Source: Vibrio sp. JPW-9-11-11 (GTDB lineage Bacteria; Pseudomonadota; Gammaproteobacteria; Enterobacterales; Vibrionaceae). From it: a stretch of 64,000 nt of DNA. Under the pieces are notes generated by a model. That model worked only from the letters and a program-made list of their open reading frames with translations. It was not told the DNA's origin and did no database searches. The position numbers and the translations under genes were made by a program. Positions 46,303 to 55,613 of this stretch are shown here, piece by piece; positions within the stretch are counted from its first letter, which is position 1; the number at the start of each line of letters is the position of its first letter. Where the stretch lies: contig NZ_SZQJ01000009.1 of NCBI RefSeq assembly GCF_013369335.1, positions 186,001 through 250,000 on the forward strand, in the 5' to 3' direction.

Positions 46303-48042
46303 TTAAACGGTTGCAGCAGTGGCTTGCTTCGCGTCAGCTTTATTTTTAATTAGCGCATAGACAAAGCCAGTTACAGCAGTACCTGCAGCTATAGCGACTA
46401 AGTACATGACGACTGGAGTAATTGCGTTCGGGATCAGTAGGACAAACAGACCGCCGTGGGGAGCCATCAACTTAGCGCCGAACAACATAGATAGGGCTCC
46501 AGTTAATGCGCCACCTGCCATACACGCAGGGATAACGCGCATAGGATCTTTGGCTGCAAATGGGATAGCACCTTCAGAGATAAAGCAGAGACCGAGAACA
46601 AATGACGCTTTACCTGCTTCACGCTCGCTTTGGTCAAACTTGTTCTTCGCGATGAATGTCGCTAATCCCATTCCTAGCGCAGGCACCATACCCGCTGCCA
46701 TGATTGCTGCCATTGGTGCGTAAGTCTGAGAAGCCAACAAGCCGACACCAAACGCATAAGCTGCTTTGTTCACTGGGCCACCCAGGTCAAAACACATCAT
46801 CGCACCCAACAATACACCAAGTAGAACAGCACTGTCTGAACCCATGTTGTTTAGGAACTCAGTTAAGCTGTTCATAATGCCAGAGACAGGACCGCCTACG
46901 ATGTAAATCATCACCAGGCCGGTAAACAGCGTCGCGACAAAAGGAATGATCAGGATAGGTTTGAGCGCTTCCATTGACTGAGGTAACGTTACTTTTTCAG
47001 CAAGCAACTTGGCTGCGTAACCGGCGATAAAGCCTGCAGCGATACCACCGAGGAAGCCTGCACCAGTTGAGCTAGCAAGCATGCCACCGACCAAACCTGG
47101 GGCCAAGCCTGGGCGATCAGCAATAGAGAAAGCGATGTAACCCGCTAGAACGGGGATCATCAACGCAAACGCAGAGCCGCCGCCTATTGTCATCAGAGCG
47201 GCAGCCAATGTGCCTTCTTCCTTAAATGCTTCGATACCGAACACAAAAGAAAGCGCGATGATAAGACCACCGGCCACTACGACGGGCAACATGTGAGAGA
47301 CGCCGGTCATTAGGTGCTTGTAGGCGCCTTTTTTCTCGTCACTGCTGGCCGAGCTTGTGTTGCCGGTGTGCTGATATATCGTCGCGAGTTCGAAAGCATT
47401 GTCGATTTCTTGCGCGGTTTTCTTTAATGCAGGCCCCGTTTTGGTGCGATACATTTTTTTGCCATTAAAGCGGTCTAGTGGAACTTCAATGTCGGCCGCA
47501 ATGATGACCAAATCTGCCTCCGCAATGTCTTGTTCGGTGAGCTGATTTTTAGCGCCAACAGACCCACGGGTTTCGACTTTGATTTGATGACCACGTCGCT
47601 TACCTTCTTCTTCCAGTGCCTCGGCGGCCATAAATGTGTGCGCGACACCTGTTGGGCACGCAGTGATTGCGACAATTTTTTTACCGGTCGCGTCAGTTTC
47701 TCGAGCGCTTGGTTGTAGGGTAGTGGCTTGTTCAAGTAGTACGGCCTCATTGACCGCCTGCTGTAAAAAAGCGCTTGGATCGGCAATGACTGATTCAATC
47801 TCTGCTTGATACACTTTTTTACCAATGAAACGGTTAGTCTCTACCCGGCAGTTTGCAGCGATAATAATCGCTTGCGCTTGGTCAATGTGATCTTGAGTAA
47901 GATGTTGTGGTTCGACGACCGTTGATTGGCATTCAATCACCGCATTCCAACCCAAAGATTCCGCCGCTTTTTCAAGTAGTCCGGCGGCTAACAGACTATT
48001 CGCCACGCCACTTGGGCAGGCGGTAACAATCGCAATATTCAT
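46303..48042 (-). CDS. fruA: PTS fructose transporter subunit IIBC (FruA)
   Basis: The membrane permease that imports fructose and phosphorylates it to fructose-1-phosphate, 579 residues. There are two IIB domains: a degenerate first one (CPSGVANS, Cys9) and an active second one (CPTGVAHT, Cys129), then a IIC domain from about residue 240 with about nine helices (GVSHMLPVVVAGGLIIALSF). E. coli FruA has the same IIB'-IIB-IIC order. An earlier start inside fruK is open, but AAAGGG lies before the ATG at 48042. It is the last gene of fruB-fruK-fruA. Confidence 0.96.
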   Translation of the reverse strand: MNIAIVTACPSGVANSLLAAGLLEKAAESLGWNAVIECQSTVVEPQHLTQDHIDQAQAIIIAANCRVETNRFIGKKVYQAEIESVIADPSAFLQQAVNEAVLLEQATTLQPSARETDATGKKIVAITACPTGVAHTFMAAEALEEEGKRRGHQIKVETRGSVGAKNQLTEQDIAEADLVIIAADIEVPLDRFNGKKMYRTKTGPALKKTAQEIDNAFELATIYQHTGNTSSASSDEKKGAYKHLMTGVSHMLPVVVAGGLIIALSFVFGIEAFKEEGTLAAALMTIGGGSAFALMIPVLAGYIAFSIADRPGLAPGLVGGMLASSTGAGFLGGIAAGFIAGYAAKLLAEKVTLPQSMEALKPILIIPFVATLFTGLVMIYIVGGPVSGIMNSLTEFLNNMGSDSAVLLGVLLGAMMCFDLGGPVNKAAYAFGVGLLASQTYAPMAAIMAAGMVPALGMGLATFIAKNKFDQSEREAGKASFVLGLCFISEGAIPFAAKDPMRVIPACMAGGALTGALSMLFGAKLMAPHGGLFVLLIPNAITPVVMYLVAIAAGTAVTGFVYALIKNKADAKQATAATV

Positions 48043-48061
48043 ACTGGTAACCCTTTGTCCT

Positions 48062-49036
48062 TTAGTTTCCGTTATCATTTTTTGCTTGTTCAAGTTTTAC
48101 AACTTGGGTTTCAAGCGTGATTCGTTCCAGTTCTTGCTGACTGGTTACTCCCACGCCTACCTGATTTACTGCTAGAGCCGACAGTGCGGTGGCAAAGCGA
48201 AGTAATTCAATTTTTTCCAGGTTCTGCATATGTCCCCAACACAACCCGGCAACTAATGTATCGCCTGCACCAACGGTGCTAACCACTTCCATTCTTGGAG
48301 GTTGTGCACGAAGCCATTGGCCTTGGTGGAGCCACATCACTCCGTCGGCACCCATAGAGACGACGATGTTTTCAATGCCCGATTGATTAAGCTGCTGCGC
48401 GGCGTTTTGGCACTGCTCAGGCGTAGTTAACTCTTCTCCAACGAGGTCACTAAGCTCTTCGTCATTGGGTTTAATTAACCAAGGTTTGGCTTCAATCCCA
48501 GCGCGCAGCGCGGCTTTACTGCTATCAAACAACACTTTTTTTCCAAGTGTGTTTAAGTGTGCGATCCATGCAGCATATTGATGTGGAGAAACCCCTAGCG
48601 GGAGACTACCGGCAAACACGAAATAGTCATGGGATTGGGCTAGGCGATACAGTGTCTCTTCAAATTGAGCGATTGCCTGCGCACTTACGTGGACACCGGG
48701 AAAGTTAATATCGCTGACTTGACCGTTTGACTCGACCAGTTTGACGTTGATTCGCGTTGCCCCGTCAACCTCAACAAATTCGTTTTCTGCTCCGATTTGG
48801 CAAAAGAGCTGTTGGAACAGCTCGGGGTTGTCTTTACCCAAGAATCCGGTGACCGTGACTTGTGCGCCCAGGTCGCAGAGTACTTTTGCAACATTGACGC
48901 CTTTGCCTGCCGCGTGAAGGTTACTCTGTTCAACTAAACTCACACTGCCAAGGTTAATAGACTCAACGTTACCGGTGAGATCGAGAGCAGGGTTAAGAGT
49001 GACGGTTACAACCCGTTTTGTCGTTAGATTGCTCAT
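48062..49036 (-). CDS. fruK: 1-Phosphofructokinase FruK
   Basis: A PfkB-family kinase of 324 residues that phosphorylates fructose-1-phosphate to fructose-1,6-bisphosphate. Seen: TLNPALDLTG at the N-terminus, GKGVNVAKVLCDLG (substrate site) and the catalytic motif TVGAGDTLVAGL with the Asp as general base. It sits between fruB and fruA, with 9 bases after fruB and a short gap before the fruA start. Confidence 0.95.
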   Translation of the reverse strand: MSNLTTKRVVTVTLNPALDLTGNVESINLGSVSLVEQSNLHAAGKGVNVAKVLCDLGAQVTVTGFLGKDNPELFQQLFCQIGAENEFVEVDGATRINVKLVESNGQVSDINFPGVHVSAQAIAQFEETLYRLAQSHDYFVFAGSLPLGVSPHQYAAWIAHLNTLGKKVLFDSSKAALRAGIEAKPWLIKPNDEELSDLVGEELTTPEQCQNAAQQLNQSGIENIVVSMGADGVMWLHQGQWLRAQPPRMEVVSTVGAGDTLVAGLCWGHMQNLEKIELLRFATALSALAVNQVGVGVTSQQELERITLETQVVKLEQAKNDNGN

Positions 49037-49045
49037 TGTGTCCCC

Positions 49046-50182
49046 TTAACTTTCACCTAAACCAGCATTAATCGCGCAACCAATTGATTCCAGTGCTTGA
49101 GCCGCATCGTGACCTTCGGCGGTAAACTGCAGCTGATGGCCATGTTTGACGCCCAAAGCAATCACCTTCATTAGGCTTTTCGCGTTCACAGGTTTGCCAT
49201 CACCATCTAAGTTGGCCACCCGGATACTCGACTCAAACTTCTTCGCTTCGGCTACCAACATAGCGCCAGGACGAGCGTGTAAACCATGAGCATTTTTGAT
49301 TTTAAACACAGCCGATTGGTCACCAGTTGCTGGTGTACTCGTGGCAATAGTTTGCTCAGTTAGAAGCTCAATCAATCGTTCCGCTGTGGCGTCGACAAGT
49401 GTGTCTTGCTGCTGTAGATAAATAAGGTCAGTAATGCGCTTTAGAATGGCAAGGTGTGCGTTGTTGCAAGCAGAGAAAGCAATCAACGCTCGTACTTTGT
49501 TCCCTCTATGTTGACAATCATTATTGGTTGATACAAAAGAGAGACCGGTGCGCAACACATGCTGATCACTACCGACCAACCAAAGGCCTTTACCTAAGTG
49601 GGTCGGCTCTTTAGTCACCAAATCTGCAACAAAACCGCTTTCAGCACACCCAGTGTTTTTGAGTAATCCACCCGCTACCGCCGCCATTTGTATCATGTCG
49701 CTGGCAGGGAACTGGAGCTGGATCAATGAAGGATCGAAGTCGACGTCCAACTGAACTTCGCCATTAAGTAGCGCAATGATTTGCTCCTCGGTTTTGGCAT
49801 CACGAAGGCGTTGTTCAATCCCGTCGGAACTCAATACTTTGGTCAGTTGTTTTAAAATACCCAAATGTTCATCGGATTTTGCTGCGATACCAATCGCGAG
49901 ATAAACCGTTTGGCCGTCACCCCAGTCAACCCCTTGAGGGAAATGGTGTATCGCCACGCCTGTGGTATTGACTTGATCTCGAGTGTCAGTCGTTCCGTGA
50001 GGGATTGCGATACCATTGCCAAGATATGTCGAGTTTTGATTCTCACGGTTTAACATGCCGTCTACATAGCCAGGTTGCACCAACTTTAGAGAGGCAAGGC
50101 TCTGTGCGATGTTCTTAATTGCATCGATTTTATTACTGGCCGATTGCGATAGTGTGATATCGCGTGAATTGATTTTAAGCAT
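49046..50182 (-). CDS. fruB: PTS fructose-specific IIA/HPr fusion (FPr) FruB
   Basis: This phosphocarrier passes phosphate from enzyme I to FruA without needing separate HPr. It has 378 residues (E. coli 376). The IIA domain has His62 (GIAIPHGTTDTRD), a linking middle domain follows, and the C-terminal HPr domain has His302 (HGLHARPGAML). The frame is open to 50239, but GGAG precedes the ATG at 50182, which also matches the family length. It is the first gene of fruBKA, divergent from fruR, and has a Cra-like operator about 100 bp upstream. Confidence 0.96.
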   Translation of the reverse strand: MLKINSRDITLSQSASNKIDAIKNIAQSLASLKLVQPGYVDGMLNRENQNSTYLGNGIAIPHGTTDTRDQVNTTGVAIHHFPQGVDWGDGQTVYLAIGIAAKSDEHLGILKQLTKVLSSDGIEQRLRDAKTEEQIIALLNGEVQLDVDFDPSLIQLQFPASDMIQMAAVAGGLLKNTGCAESGFVADLVTKEPTHLGKGLWLVGSDQHVLRTGLSFVSTNNDCQHRGNKVRALIAFSACNNAHLAILKRITDLIYLQQQDTLVDATAERLIELLTEQTIATSTPATGDQSAVFKIKNAHGLHARPGAMLVAEAKKFESSIRVANLDGDGKPVNAKSLMKVIALGVKHGHQLQFTAEGHDAAQALESIGCAINAGLGES

Positions 50183-50279
50183 GGGGCTCTCCAGCTTGAT
50201 AATAATTGTTCGATCGATTGCTCGACTTAAGCAAATCACTTACTGCTGATTAACGACGCAATTGTCATTGTTTAGTGCA

Positions 50280-50295
50280 ACTGAATCGATTCAGC
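50280..50295. promoter_or_regulatory. Cra/FruR operator upstream of fruB
   Basis: ACTGAATCGATTCAGC: a near-perfect palindrome matching the E. coli Cra (FruR) consensus TGAATCGTTTCA. It is about 100 bp upstream of the fruB start. Confidence 0.8.
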
Positions 50296-50418
50296 AAAAA
50301 GTTAAAATATATTGGAATCAGCAGTTCTACTCATTCTCGCCTCTACAATCTCAGTTCAGAGAGAGGGCGCTAAGCAAAAATGGGCCTATAGTTGACCACC
50401 TTCACTTTTTGAACTCTT

Positions 50419-50434
50419 GCTGAATCCTTTCAGC
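50419..50434. promoter_or_regulatory. Cra/FruR operator, distal fruR site
   Basis: GCTGAATCCTTTCAGC, a near-palindromic Cra-like site 22 bases from the next one. It overlaps the position of a putative fruR -35. Confidence 0.75.
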
Positions 50435-50463
50435 TTTTATACTGAATCGTTTCAGCGTATAAT
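50435..50463 (+). promoter_or_regulatory. Predicted fruR promoter
   Basis: A perfect -10 TATAAT at 50458-50463 and a poor -35 TTTTAT at 50435-50440 with a 17-base spacer. The proximal Cra-like site lies inside the spacer. A start point near 50470 gives a leader of about 58 bases before the fruR ATG. Confidence 0.6.
50441..50456. promoter_or_regulatory. Cra/FruR operator, proximal fruR site
   Basis: ACTGAATCGTTTCAGC, equal to the E. coli Cra consensus over its core. It lies directly before a TATAAT (50458-50463), so bound FruR would block the fruR promoter. Confidence 0.82.
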
Positions 50464-50527
50464 TCAACTCCAGCTTGGATCATTTGCTTTGTTCTATGAT
50501 CCGGCGCACAGAACAAAGGTTGAAGAA

Positions 50528-51505
50528 ATGACTCTGGATGAAATCGCGAAACTTGCTGGTGTGTCGAAAACGACAGCCAGTTACGTCATTAATGGCAAAG
50601 CGCAGAAGTATCGAATCAGTGAGAAAACACAGCGTAAAGTCATGGCTGTAGTGGATGAGCACAATTACCGTCCTGATTTAGCTGCGAGTACATTGCGTGT
50701 GGGGCAGAGCCGCTCATTTGGATTAGTTATTCCTGATCTCGAAAACACCAGTTATGCTCGCTTAGCCAAACTTCTCGAACAGAACTCACGTTCAGCTGGC
50801 TATCAAATATTGATTGGATGTTCAGATGATGAACCAGATACAGAAAAGCAGGTGGTTCATGCATTGATCAGTCGTAAAGTGGACGCACTGTTTGTCGCGA
50901 GTGTTATACCAGGTGCTAGCGACTACTATTTAGCGCTACAAGATAAAGGTACGCCAGTAATCGCACTCGACCGCCCGTTAGATGACGAACATTTTTCATG
51001 TGTACTAAGTGAAGATTTCAGTGGTGCGCTCGAACTGACAGAATCTGTACTCAGCAATAGCGTGAACACGGTTGGCCTCATCGGTGCGTTACCTGAACTG
51101 AATATTTCAAAAGAGCGGGAGTTGGGCTTTAAGTCTGCCGCCGAAAGTGCCTGCGTTGTAACGCAAATCAGTTACGGGGAGCATTTTAATCGGGAGAATG
51201 GTAAACAAGTATTTGAACGTTGGTGCGAGGAAGGCAGAGTGCCCGATGCCATTGTAACGACATCTTATACTCTGCTTGAAGGTATTTTAGATGTATTAGC
51301 CAAAAAACCGCACCTTATGCCTAAGCTGAAGTTGGCGACATTTGGTGACAACCGTTTACTCGACTTTCTGCCAACGAAAATTAACTCGCTACCGCAACAG
51401 TTTGAACTTATTGCCGATAGTGCCATGGAGCTCGCGTTGAATGCTACTGCTAAGCGTTATAAACCGGGGATTGAACTGATACCAAGAAAAATTATCGTAC
51501 GTTAA
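50528..51505 (+). CDS. fruR: Catabolite repressor/activator Cra (FruR)
   Basis: A LacI-family regulator of 325 residues that controls fructose and central carbon genes. The helix-turn-helix is at the N-terminus (MTLDEIAKLAGVSKTTASYV), then the hinge and the sugar-binding domain, with similarity to E. coli Cra along the protein (VIPDLENTSYARLAKLLEQ and ATFGDNRLLDFLP). In E. coli fructose-1-phosphate releases it from DNA. The frame is open from 50417, but that stretch carries the operators and -10 box; the ATG at 50528 has AGGTTGAAG and matches the Cra start. It is divergent from fruBKA. Confidence 0.94.
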   Translation: MTLDEIAKLAGVSKTTASYVINGKAQKYRISEKTQRKVMAVVDEHNYRPDLAASTLRVGQSRSFGLVIPDLENTSYARLAKLLEQNSRSAGYQILIGCSDDEPDTEKQVVHALISRKVDALFVASVIPGASDYYLALQDKGTPVIALDRPLDDEHFSCVLSEDFSGALELTESVLSNSVNTVGLIGALPELNISKERELGFKSAAESACVVTQISYGEHFNRENGKQVFERWCEEGRVPDAIVTTSYTLLEGILDVLAKKPHLMPKLKLATFGDNRLLDFLPTKINSLPQQFELIADSAMELALNATAKRYKPGIELIPRKIIVR

Positions 51506-51512
51506 GGCAAAC

Positions 51513-51532
51513 GTCCCGCCATGTGGCGGGAC
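51513..51532. terminator. Hairpin between fruR and a convergent beta-barrel gene
   Basis: GTCCCGCC and GGCGGGAC (8 bp) with an ATGT loop. There is no T-tract, so it may be a weak shared terminator. Confidence 0.5.
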
Positions 51533-51546
51533 TGACGCGAACTATT

Positions 51547-52065
51547 TTAGAATTGAAAACGTGCTGACATAGTGATTTGTGGGCCATACAGGCCGTTGTT
51601 GCGCGTTTCTGCTGAGAGAGAAAGCTGGGAAGTCGAATGGAAACGTACGCCAGCGTGGAAAACTGAAGCGTCTTCGTTGCGTCCTACGCGCCCGGTCACT
51701 TCGAGTTGATCGGCTAACCAAACACGGCCGCCAACATTGATTTCAGCTCGAGTTTCACTGCCACCGCCAGATTCTCTGTCGAATCTGACTCGGTGAATCA
51801 GTAACTGACCATAAATGTCTGCAAACTGATTGATAGGACCATTGAAGCCAATTCCACCCGCTAAGTCGTAATCTTTATCAAATTGGCTGTCAGCACGAAA
51901 GACAAAGTGTGAGTTTTCGGTAAAGTAAGTACTGAACTCGGCCCCAAAAGTCTCGGGCCCCATTGCCGTGCGGAACTCTAGGTAATTATAGTTAAAGTTG
52001 TTCGCTTGAACGCTTCCACTGAACCCAACAAAGGCGAGGGCACTGGCCAAGATGATCTTTTTCAA
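51547..52065 (-). CDS. Putative outer-membrane beta-barrel protein
   Basis: A 172-residue secreted protein with a signal peptide of 21 residues (cleavage after VQA). The rest alternates polar and hydrophobic residues in strands and ends in Phe (SARFQF), the usual recognition end for the BAM machinery. Around eight strands are expected from the size, as in small OmpA/OmpW-like or YfaZ-like barrels, but I do not recognise a family with certainty. Function unknown. It is transcribed after the YgiW-family gene, with a terminator in between, so it is probably a separate unit. Confidence 0.72.
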   Translation of the reverse strand: MKKIILASALAFVGFSGSVQANNFNYNYLEFRTAMGPETFGAEFSTYFTENSHFVFRADSQFDKDYDLAGGIGFNGPINQFADIYGQLLIHRVRFDRESGGGSETRAEINVGGRVWLADQLEVTGRVGRNEDASVFHAGVRFHSTSQLSLSAETRNNGLYGPQITMSARFQF

Positions 52066-52097
52066 AGTGGTCTCCGACTGGCAATAAAAAATTGACT

Positions 52098-52127
52098 AAA
52101 AATTTGGCTTGCAATAAACAAGCCAAA
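52098..52127 (-). terminator. Terminator of the YgiW-family gene
   Basis: On the minus strand TTTGGCTTG and CAAGCCAAA (9 bp) with a 7-base loop, followed by a TTTTT stretch. Confidence 0.75.
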
Positions 52128-52159
52128 TGATAACGCAATCAGAGAGTAAAATCAGTCAT

Positions 52160-52528
52160 TTATAAAACATGGATACGCTCAACTTCTATTTCTGGCGTGC
52201 TTCCCCCTTCATACTCGCCAAATAGGCGCACATGAGTCTCACTGTCGAGGGGTTGCATGAGCGTAATGTCGTCATCCAGTTCGACTTGAATCTCTCCACT
52301 TCCATCTGAGAAAATGAACGTATCGTGATTCACTTGGCGCGACAATACCCCTTCAACCACGACATCTTTATCGGTCAAAAAATTGGTTTCTTTTAACAAG
52401 GATGCCACCTCGCTTATTTCAATGGGTCCCTTGTAGTCAACGCCCTGATTGATGCTCGTTTGTTTGGCTATGACCAATGAGGGGGCCAAAACGATGCTCA
52501 TTGCTGTGACGAATATAACTTTGTTCAT
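52160..52528 (-). CDS. YgiW/YdeI-family OB-fold periplasmic protein
   Basis: A 122-residue secreted protein with a 20-residue signal peptide (cleavage near VIAK) and a single OB fold of the BOF family (NFLTDKDVVVEGVLSRQ and FIFSDGSGEIQVEL, then VRLFGEYEGGSTPEIEVERI). Members in E. coli and Salmonella (YgiW, YdeI) are linked to stress and antimicrobial peptide resistance; the molecular role is not settled. A start at 52600 is open, but AGGAGAAA precedes the ATG at 52528, which begins the signal peptide. Confidence 0.85.
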   Translation of the reverse strand: MNKVIFVTAMSIVLAPSLVIAKQTSINQGVDYKGPIEISEVASLLKETNFLTDKDVVVEGVLSRQVNHDTFIFSDGSGEIQVELDDDITLMQPLDSETHVRLFGEYEGGSTPEIEVERIHVL

Positions 52529-52684
52529 GCTTTTCTCCTGTGGCGATGAATATTTGACGATGTGATTAAAGCAAAGCGTTGTTGAATTCATGCTGAGCAC
52601 TCAGTTCATATTCGATTCAGATTATTGAGAAATTTGGTAAAAAGTCGTTATTATGGCGCTTCGTTTAATAAGTAAATCAGTCTC

Positions 52685-54139
52685 ATGCTAGCAACCAATC
52701 AAGCGTTAATGGTCCAAGGAACAACATCAGATGCAGGGAAGAGTGTTCTGGTGGCAGGCTTATGCCGGATTTTGGCCCGCAAAGGGGTGAATGTTGCCCC
52801 ATTTAAGCCGCAAAATATGGCGTTGAACAGTGCCGTCACGCCCGATGGGGGAGAAATTGGCCGTGCTCAAGCTGTTCAGGCAATGGCGGCCAACGTGGTT
52901 CCAACTGTAGATATGAACCCTGTACTGCTAAAACCCAATAGTGACATGGCGGCGCAAGTCATCTTTCAAGGTAAAGCAACCACAACGGTTGATGCTTTCG
53001 GTTACCAAAGCTATAAACAAGTGGCCATGCCTGTTGTCATGGACTCTTTTGCGCGTTTGCAAACAGAGTATGATTGCATCTTAATCGAAGGGGCGGGAAG
53101 CCCAGCTGAAGTCAATTTACGTGAAAACGACATCGCCAATATGGGCTTTGCTGAGCAAGCCGATGTCCCCGTTATTATCATCGCAGATATTGATCGAGGA
53201 GGCGTGTTTGCCCACTTATATGGCACCTTGGCGCTATTGTCTGAAAGCGAGCAGCGACGTGTCAAAGGCTTTGTAATTAATCGCTTTCGTGGTGATATTG
53301 GCTTGTTGCAGTCAGGCTTGGATTGGTTGGAGAAGAAAACGGGTAAACCCGTGTTAGGCGTACTGCCATACTTGCACGGGTTTGACTTAGAAGCCGAGGA
53401 TGCGATTGACGTACAACAGCGCCGCGGCGGCAAAACACAGTTAACAGTTAAAGTGCCTGTGTTGCCTAGGATCAGCAACCACACTGATTTTGACGCTTTG
53501 CGCTCAAACCCTGATATCAACTTGGTATACGTGGGTAAAGGTGAAAGCTTATCTGGTGCGGATGTCATTATTTTGCCGGGCTCTAAATCTGTGCGCAGCG
53601 ATCTTGACTATTTGCGCAGCCAAAGTTGGGACAAACAAATTAGGCGACACCTGCGTTTTGGCGGGAAAGTGGTCGGTATTTGCGGTGGGTATCAAATGTT
53701 GGGCCATTGGTTACACGACCCGTTAGGGATTGAAAGCGCCGCAGGTTCGAGCGCGGGGTTGGGATTGCTCGATATAGAAACGACACTTGCCAGTGAGAAA
53801 AAGCTTACTAATGTCAAAGGCAGATTAACCCTCGGAGAAGTGACCGTTGATGTCAGCGGCTATGAGATTCATGCTGGGGTGACCCAAGTGACAGGTAAGC
53901 AACCAATCGTTCTCAATACCAATACACGAGATGGTGCGCTTAGTGATTGCAATCAGGTGTTTGGCACCTATCTCCACGGTATTTTTAACCAGCCAGATGC
54001 AGTGACCGCGCTTGGTCGCTGGTGCGGCATCGAACACATTGCAGAGGTTGATCATCAGCAAAACCAGCAACAAGCAATAGACCGCATCGCAGATGCAATT
54101 GAGCAACACTTAGACCTTAATAAACTATGGCCACAATAA
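52685..54139 (+). CDS. cobQ: Cobyric acid synthase CobQ (CbiP)
   Basis: This enzyme amidates adenosylcobyrinic acid a,c-diamide at four side chains during adenosylcobalamin synthesis, using glutamine. It has 484 residues. The N-terminal ATP site is [15 protein letters not shown]. The C-terminal glutamine amidotransferase has the nucleophile Cys333 ([12 protein letters not shown]) and His431 (GTYLHGIF). It has no other cobalamin genes around, and its end overlaps the first codons of modA (TAATG), so it is coupled to molybdate import genes. The ribosome site is not obvious. Confidence 0.94.
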   Translation: MLATNQALMVQGTTSDAGKSVLVAGLCRILARKGVNVAPFKPQNMALNSAVTPDGGEIGRAQAVQAMAANVVPTVDMNPVLLKPNSDMAAQVIFQGKATTTVDAFGYQSYKQVAMPVVMDSFARLQTEYDCILIEGAGSPAEVNLRENDIANMGFAEQADVPVIIIADIDRGGVFAHLYGTLALLSESEQRRVKGFVINRFRGDIGLLQSGLDWLEKKTGKPVLGVLPYLHGFDLEAEDAIDVQQRRGGKTQLTVKVPVLPRISNHTDFDALRSNPDINLVYVGKGESLSGADVIILPGSKSVRSDLDYLRSQSWDKQIRRHLRFGGKVVGICGGYQMLGHWLHDPLGIESAAGSSAGLGLLDIETTLASEKKLTNVKGRLTLGEVTVDVSGYEIHAGVTQVTGKQPIVLNTNTRDGALSDCNQVFGTYLHGIFNQPDAVTALGRWCGIEHIAEVDHQQNQQQAIDRIADAIEQHLDLNKLWPQ

Positions 54140-54918
54140 TGTTCGCTTCTTGTTTTTTGAAACGCAGGCTGCTTTTGTCTGTTTGTCTGTCGTTAATCAG
54201 CTTGTCGTCCAATGCTGCCGACACCTTACGCGTCTATGCGGCGTCATCGATGACTAACGCGGTGTCTAGTTTGGTTGAACAGTTCCAATATCAGCATAAG
54301 GTGAATGTTGTCACCGTGTTTGGCGGTACTTCATCACTCGCACGCCAAATTGAGCATGGTGCGCCAGTCGATATCTATATCGCGGCGAACAGAAAATGGG
54401 TGGAATATCTTATTCATCAACAAATAGTCAAAGGTGACAACGTCACTAATTTGGCTTCTAATCGACTGGTGGTGATAAGTAAGCAACGCAAGTTAGCACT
54501 TGATGTCACGCAAACACAAGATTGGTTGTCTATCCTTGGCGAAGGAGAAAGGCTCGCCATCGGTGATCCGAGTTCCGTACCAGCAGGCATGTATGCAAAG
54601 CAGTCGCTGCAAACACTCGGTGTATGGACTAGCCTCGAGGCGAGCTTGGCACCAACGAATAATGTCAGAGTCGCCTTGACGCTTACAGAGCGGGGAGAAG
54701 TGCCGTTAGGAATTGTTTACCAAACTGACGCGCTGCAAAGTGATGATGTTGCCATTATCGCTGAGCTGCCCGAAAACAGCCACGAACAGATAGTGTACCC
54801 CATGGTTCAATTGACCCATCAACCGAGCAGTGCGTTGTTTGCAAACTTTGTAAACAGTGCCCAAGGCCAACAAATTTTAGCTCAATACGGTTTTATATCG
54901 CCTAAGGAGTCTCTCTAG
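54127..54918 (+). CDS. modA: Molybdate-binding periplasmic protein ModA
   Basis: The substrate-binding component of the molybdate ABC importer, 263 residues with a signal peptide (cleavage after SSNAA). Seen: [17 protein letters not shown] at the oxyanion-binding end, [20 protein letters not shown] and GIVYQTDAL. It overlaps the cobQ stop by 13 bases; an ATG at 54139 (M5) overlapping the stop as TAATG is equally possible. The TAG stop overlaps the first base of the modB GTG. The gene order is modABC. Confidence 0.93.
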   Translation: MATIMFASCFLKRRLLLSVCLSLISLSSNAADTLRVYAASSMTNAVSSLVEQFQYQHKVNVVTVFGGTSSLARQIEHGAPVDIYIAANRKWVEYLIHQQIVKGDNVTNLASNRLVVISKQRKLALDVTQTQDWLSILGEGERLAIGDPSSVPAGMYAKQSLQTLGVWTSLEASLAPTNNVRVALTLTERGEVPLGIVYQTDALQSDDVAIIAELPENSHEQIVYPMVQLTHQPSSALFANFVNSAQGQQILAQYGFISPKESL

Positions 54919-55613
54919 TGCTGTCGGTATACGAGTCTCAAGCGCTGTTGCTTAGCCTTAAAGTCGCGGCGTACGCGCTGATTTGGTTGATTCCAATTGG
55001 GATTGGGCTTGCTTGGCTGCTCGCCCGTAAACAGTTTTTTGGTAAAAGCGTGATAGACAGCTTCATTCATCTCCCCTTAGTGCTCCCTCCTGTGGTGATT
55101 GGCTACTTACTGCTCATCACCATGGGACGTCAAGGTTGGCTTGGGGCTTGGCTTTATCAACAATTTGGGCTGGTGTTTTCGTTTAGTTGGAAAGGAGCGG
55201 TATTGGCCTGCGTTGTGGTGGCGCTGCCTTTAATGGTGCGAGCTATTCGATTAAGCCTAGAAAGTGTGGATACTAAACTAGAACAAGCGGCTGCGACACT
55301 CGGAGCCTCGCCGTTGAAGATCTTTTGTACCATCACGCTGCCATTAACATTACCTGGCATCATTACCGGTAGCATGCTTTCGTTTGCCAGAAGTCTTGGC
55401 GAGTTTGGCGCAACTATTAGTTTCGTTTCAAATATTCCGGGTGAAACGCAAACCATTCCCTTGGCAATGTACAAGTTTATTGAAACACCTGGCGCGGAAG
55501 ATCAAGCGATGCGTTTGTGTGTGATTTCGATTGTGATTGCTTTGGGGTCACTGATGGCCTCGGAGTGGCTGGCACGTTCGAGTGCAAAACGCGTGGGGGC
55601 TCCCCATGAGTAA
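54918..55613 (+). CDS. modB: Molybdate ABC transporter permease ModB
   Basis: The inner-membrane permease of the molybdate importer, 231 residues with about five helices. The EAA loop that contacts ModC is present as EQAAATLGASPLKIFCTITL. The start is GTG, overlapping the modA stop by one base, with AAGGAG a few bases upstream. The gene overlaps modC by 8 bases. Confidence 0.94.
   Translation: MLSVYESQALLLSLKVAAYALIWLIPIGIGLAWLLARKQFFGKSVIDSFIHLPLVLPPVVIGYLLLITMGRQGWLGAWLYQQFGLVFSFSWKGAVLACVVVALPLMVRAIRLSLESVDTKLEQAAATLGASPLKIFCTITLPLTLPGIITGSMLSFARSLGEFGATISFVSNIPGETQTIPLAMYKFIETPGAEDQAMRLCVISIVIALGSLMASEWLARSSAKRVGAPHE

Noticed and set aside
50417..50527. Upstream extension of fruR by 37 codons
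   Set aside because: It spans two Cra operators and a TATAAT box, and it lacks a match to the Cra N-terminus. The ATG at 50528 is the family start.
52601..52684. B12 riboswitch before cobQ
   Set aside because: The gap is only 84 bases and has no recognisable B12-box elements.
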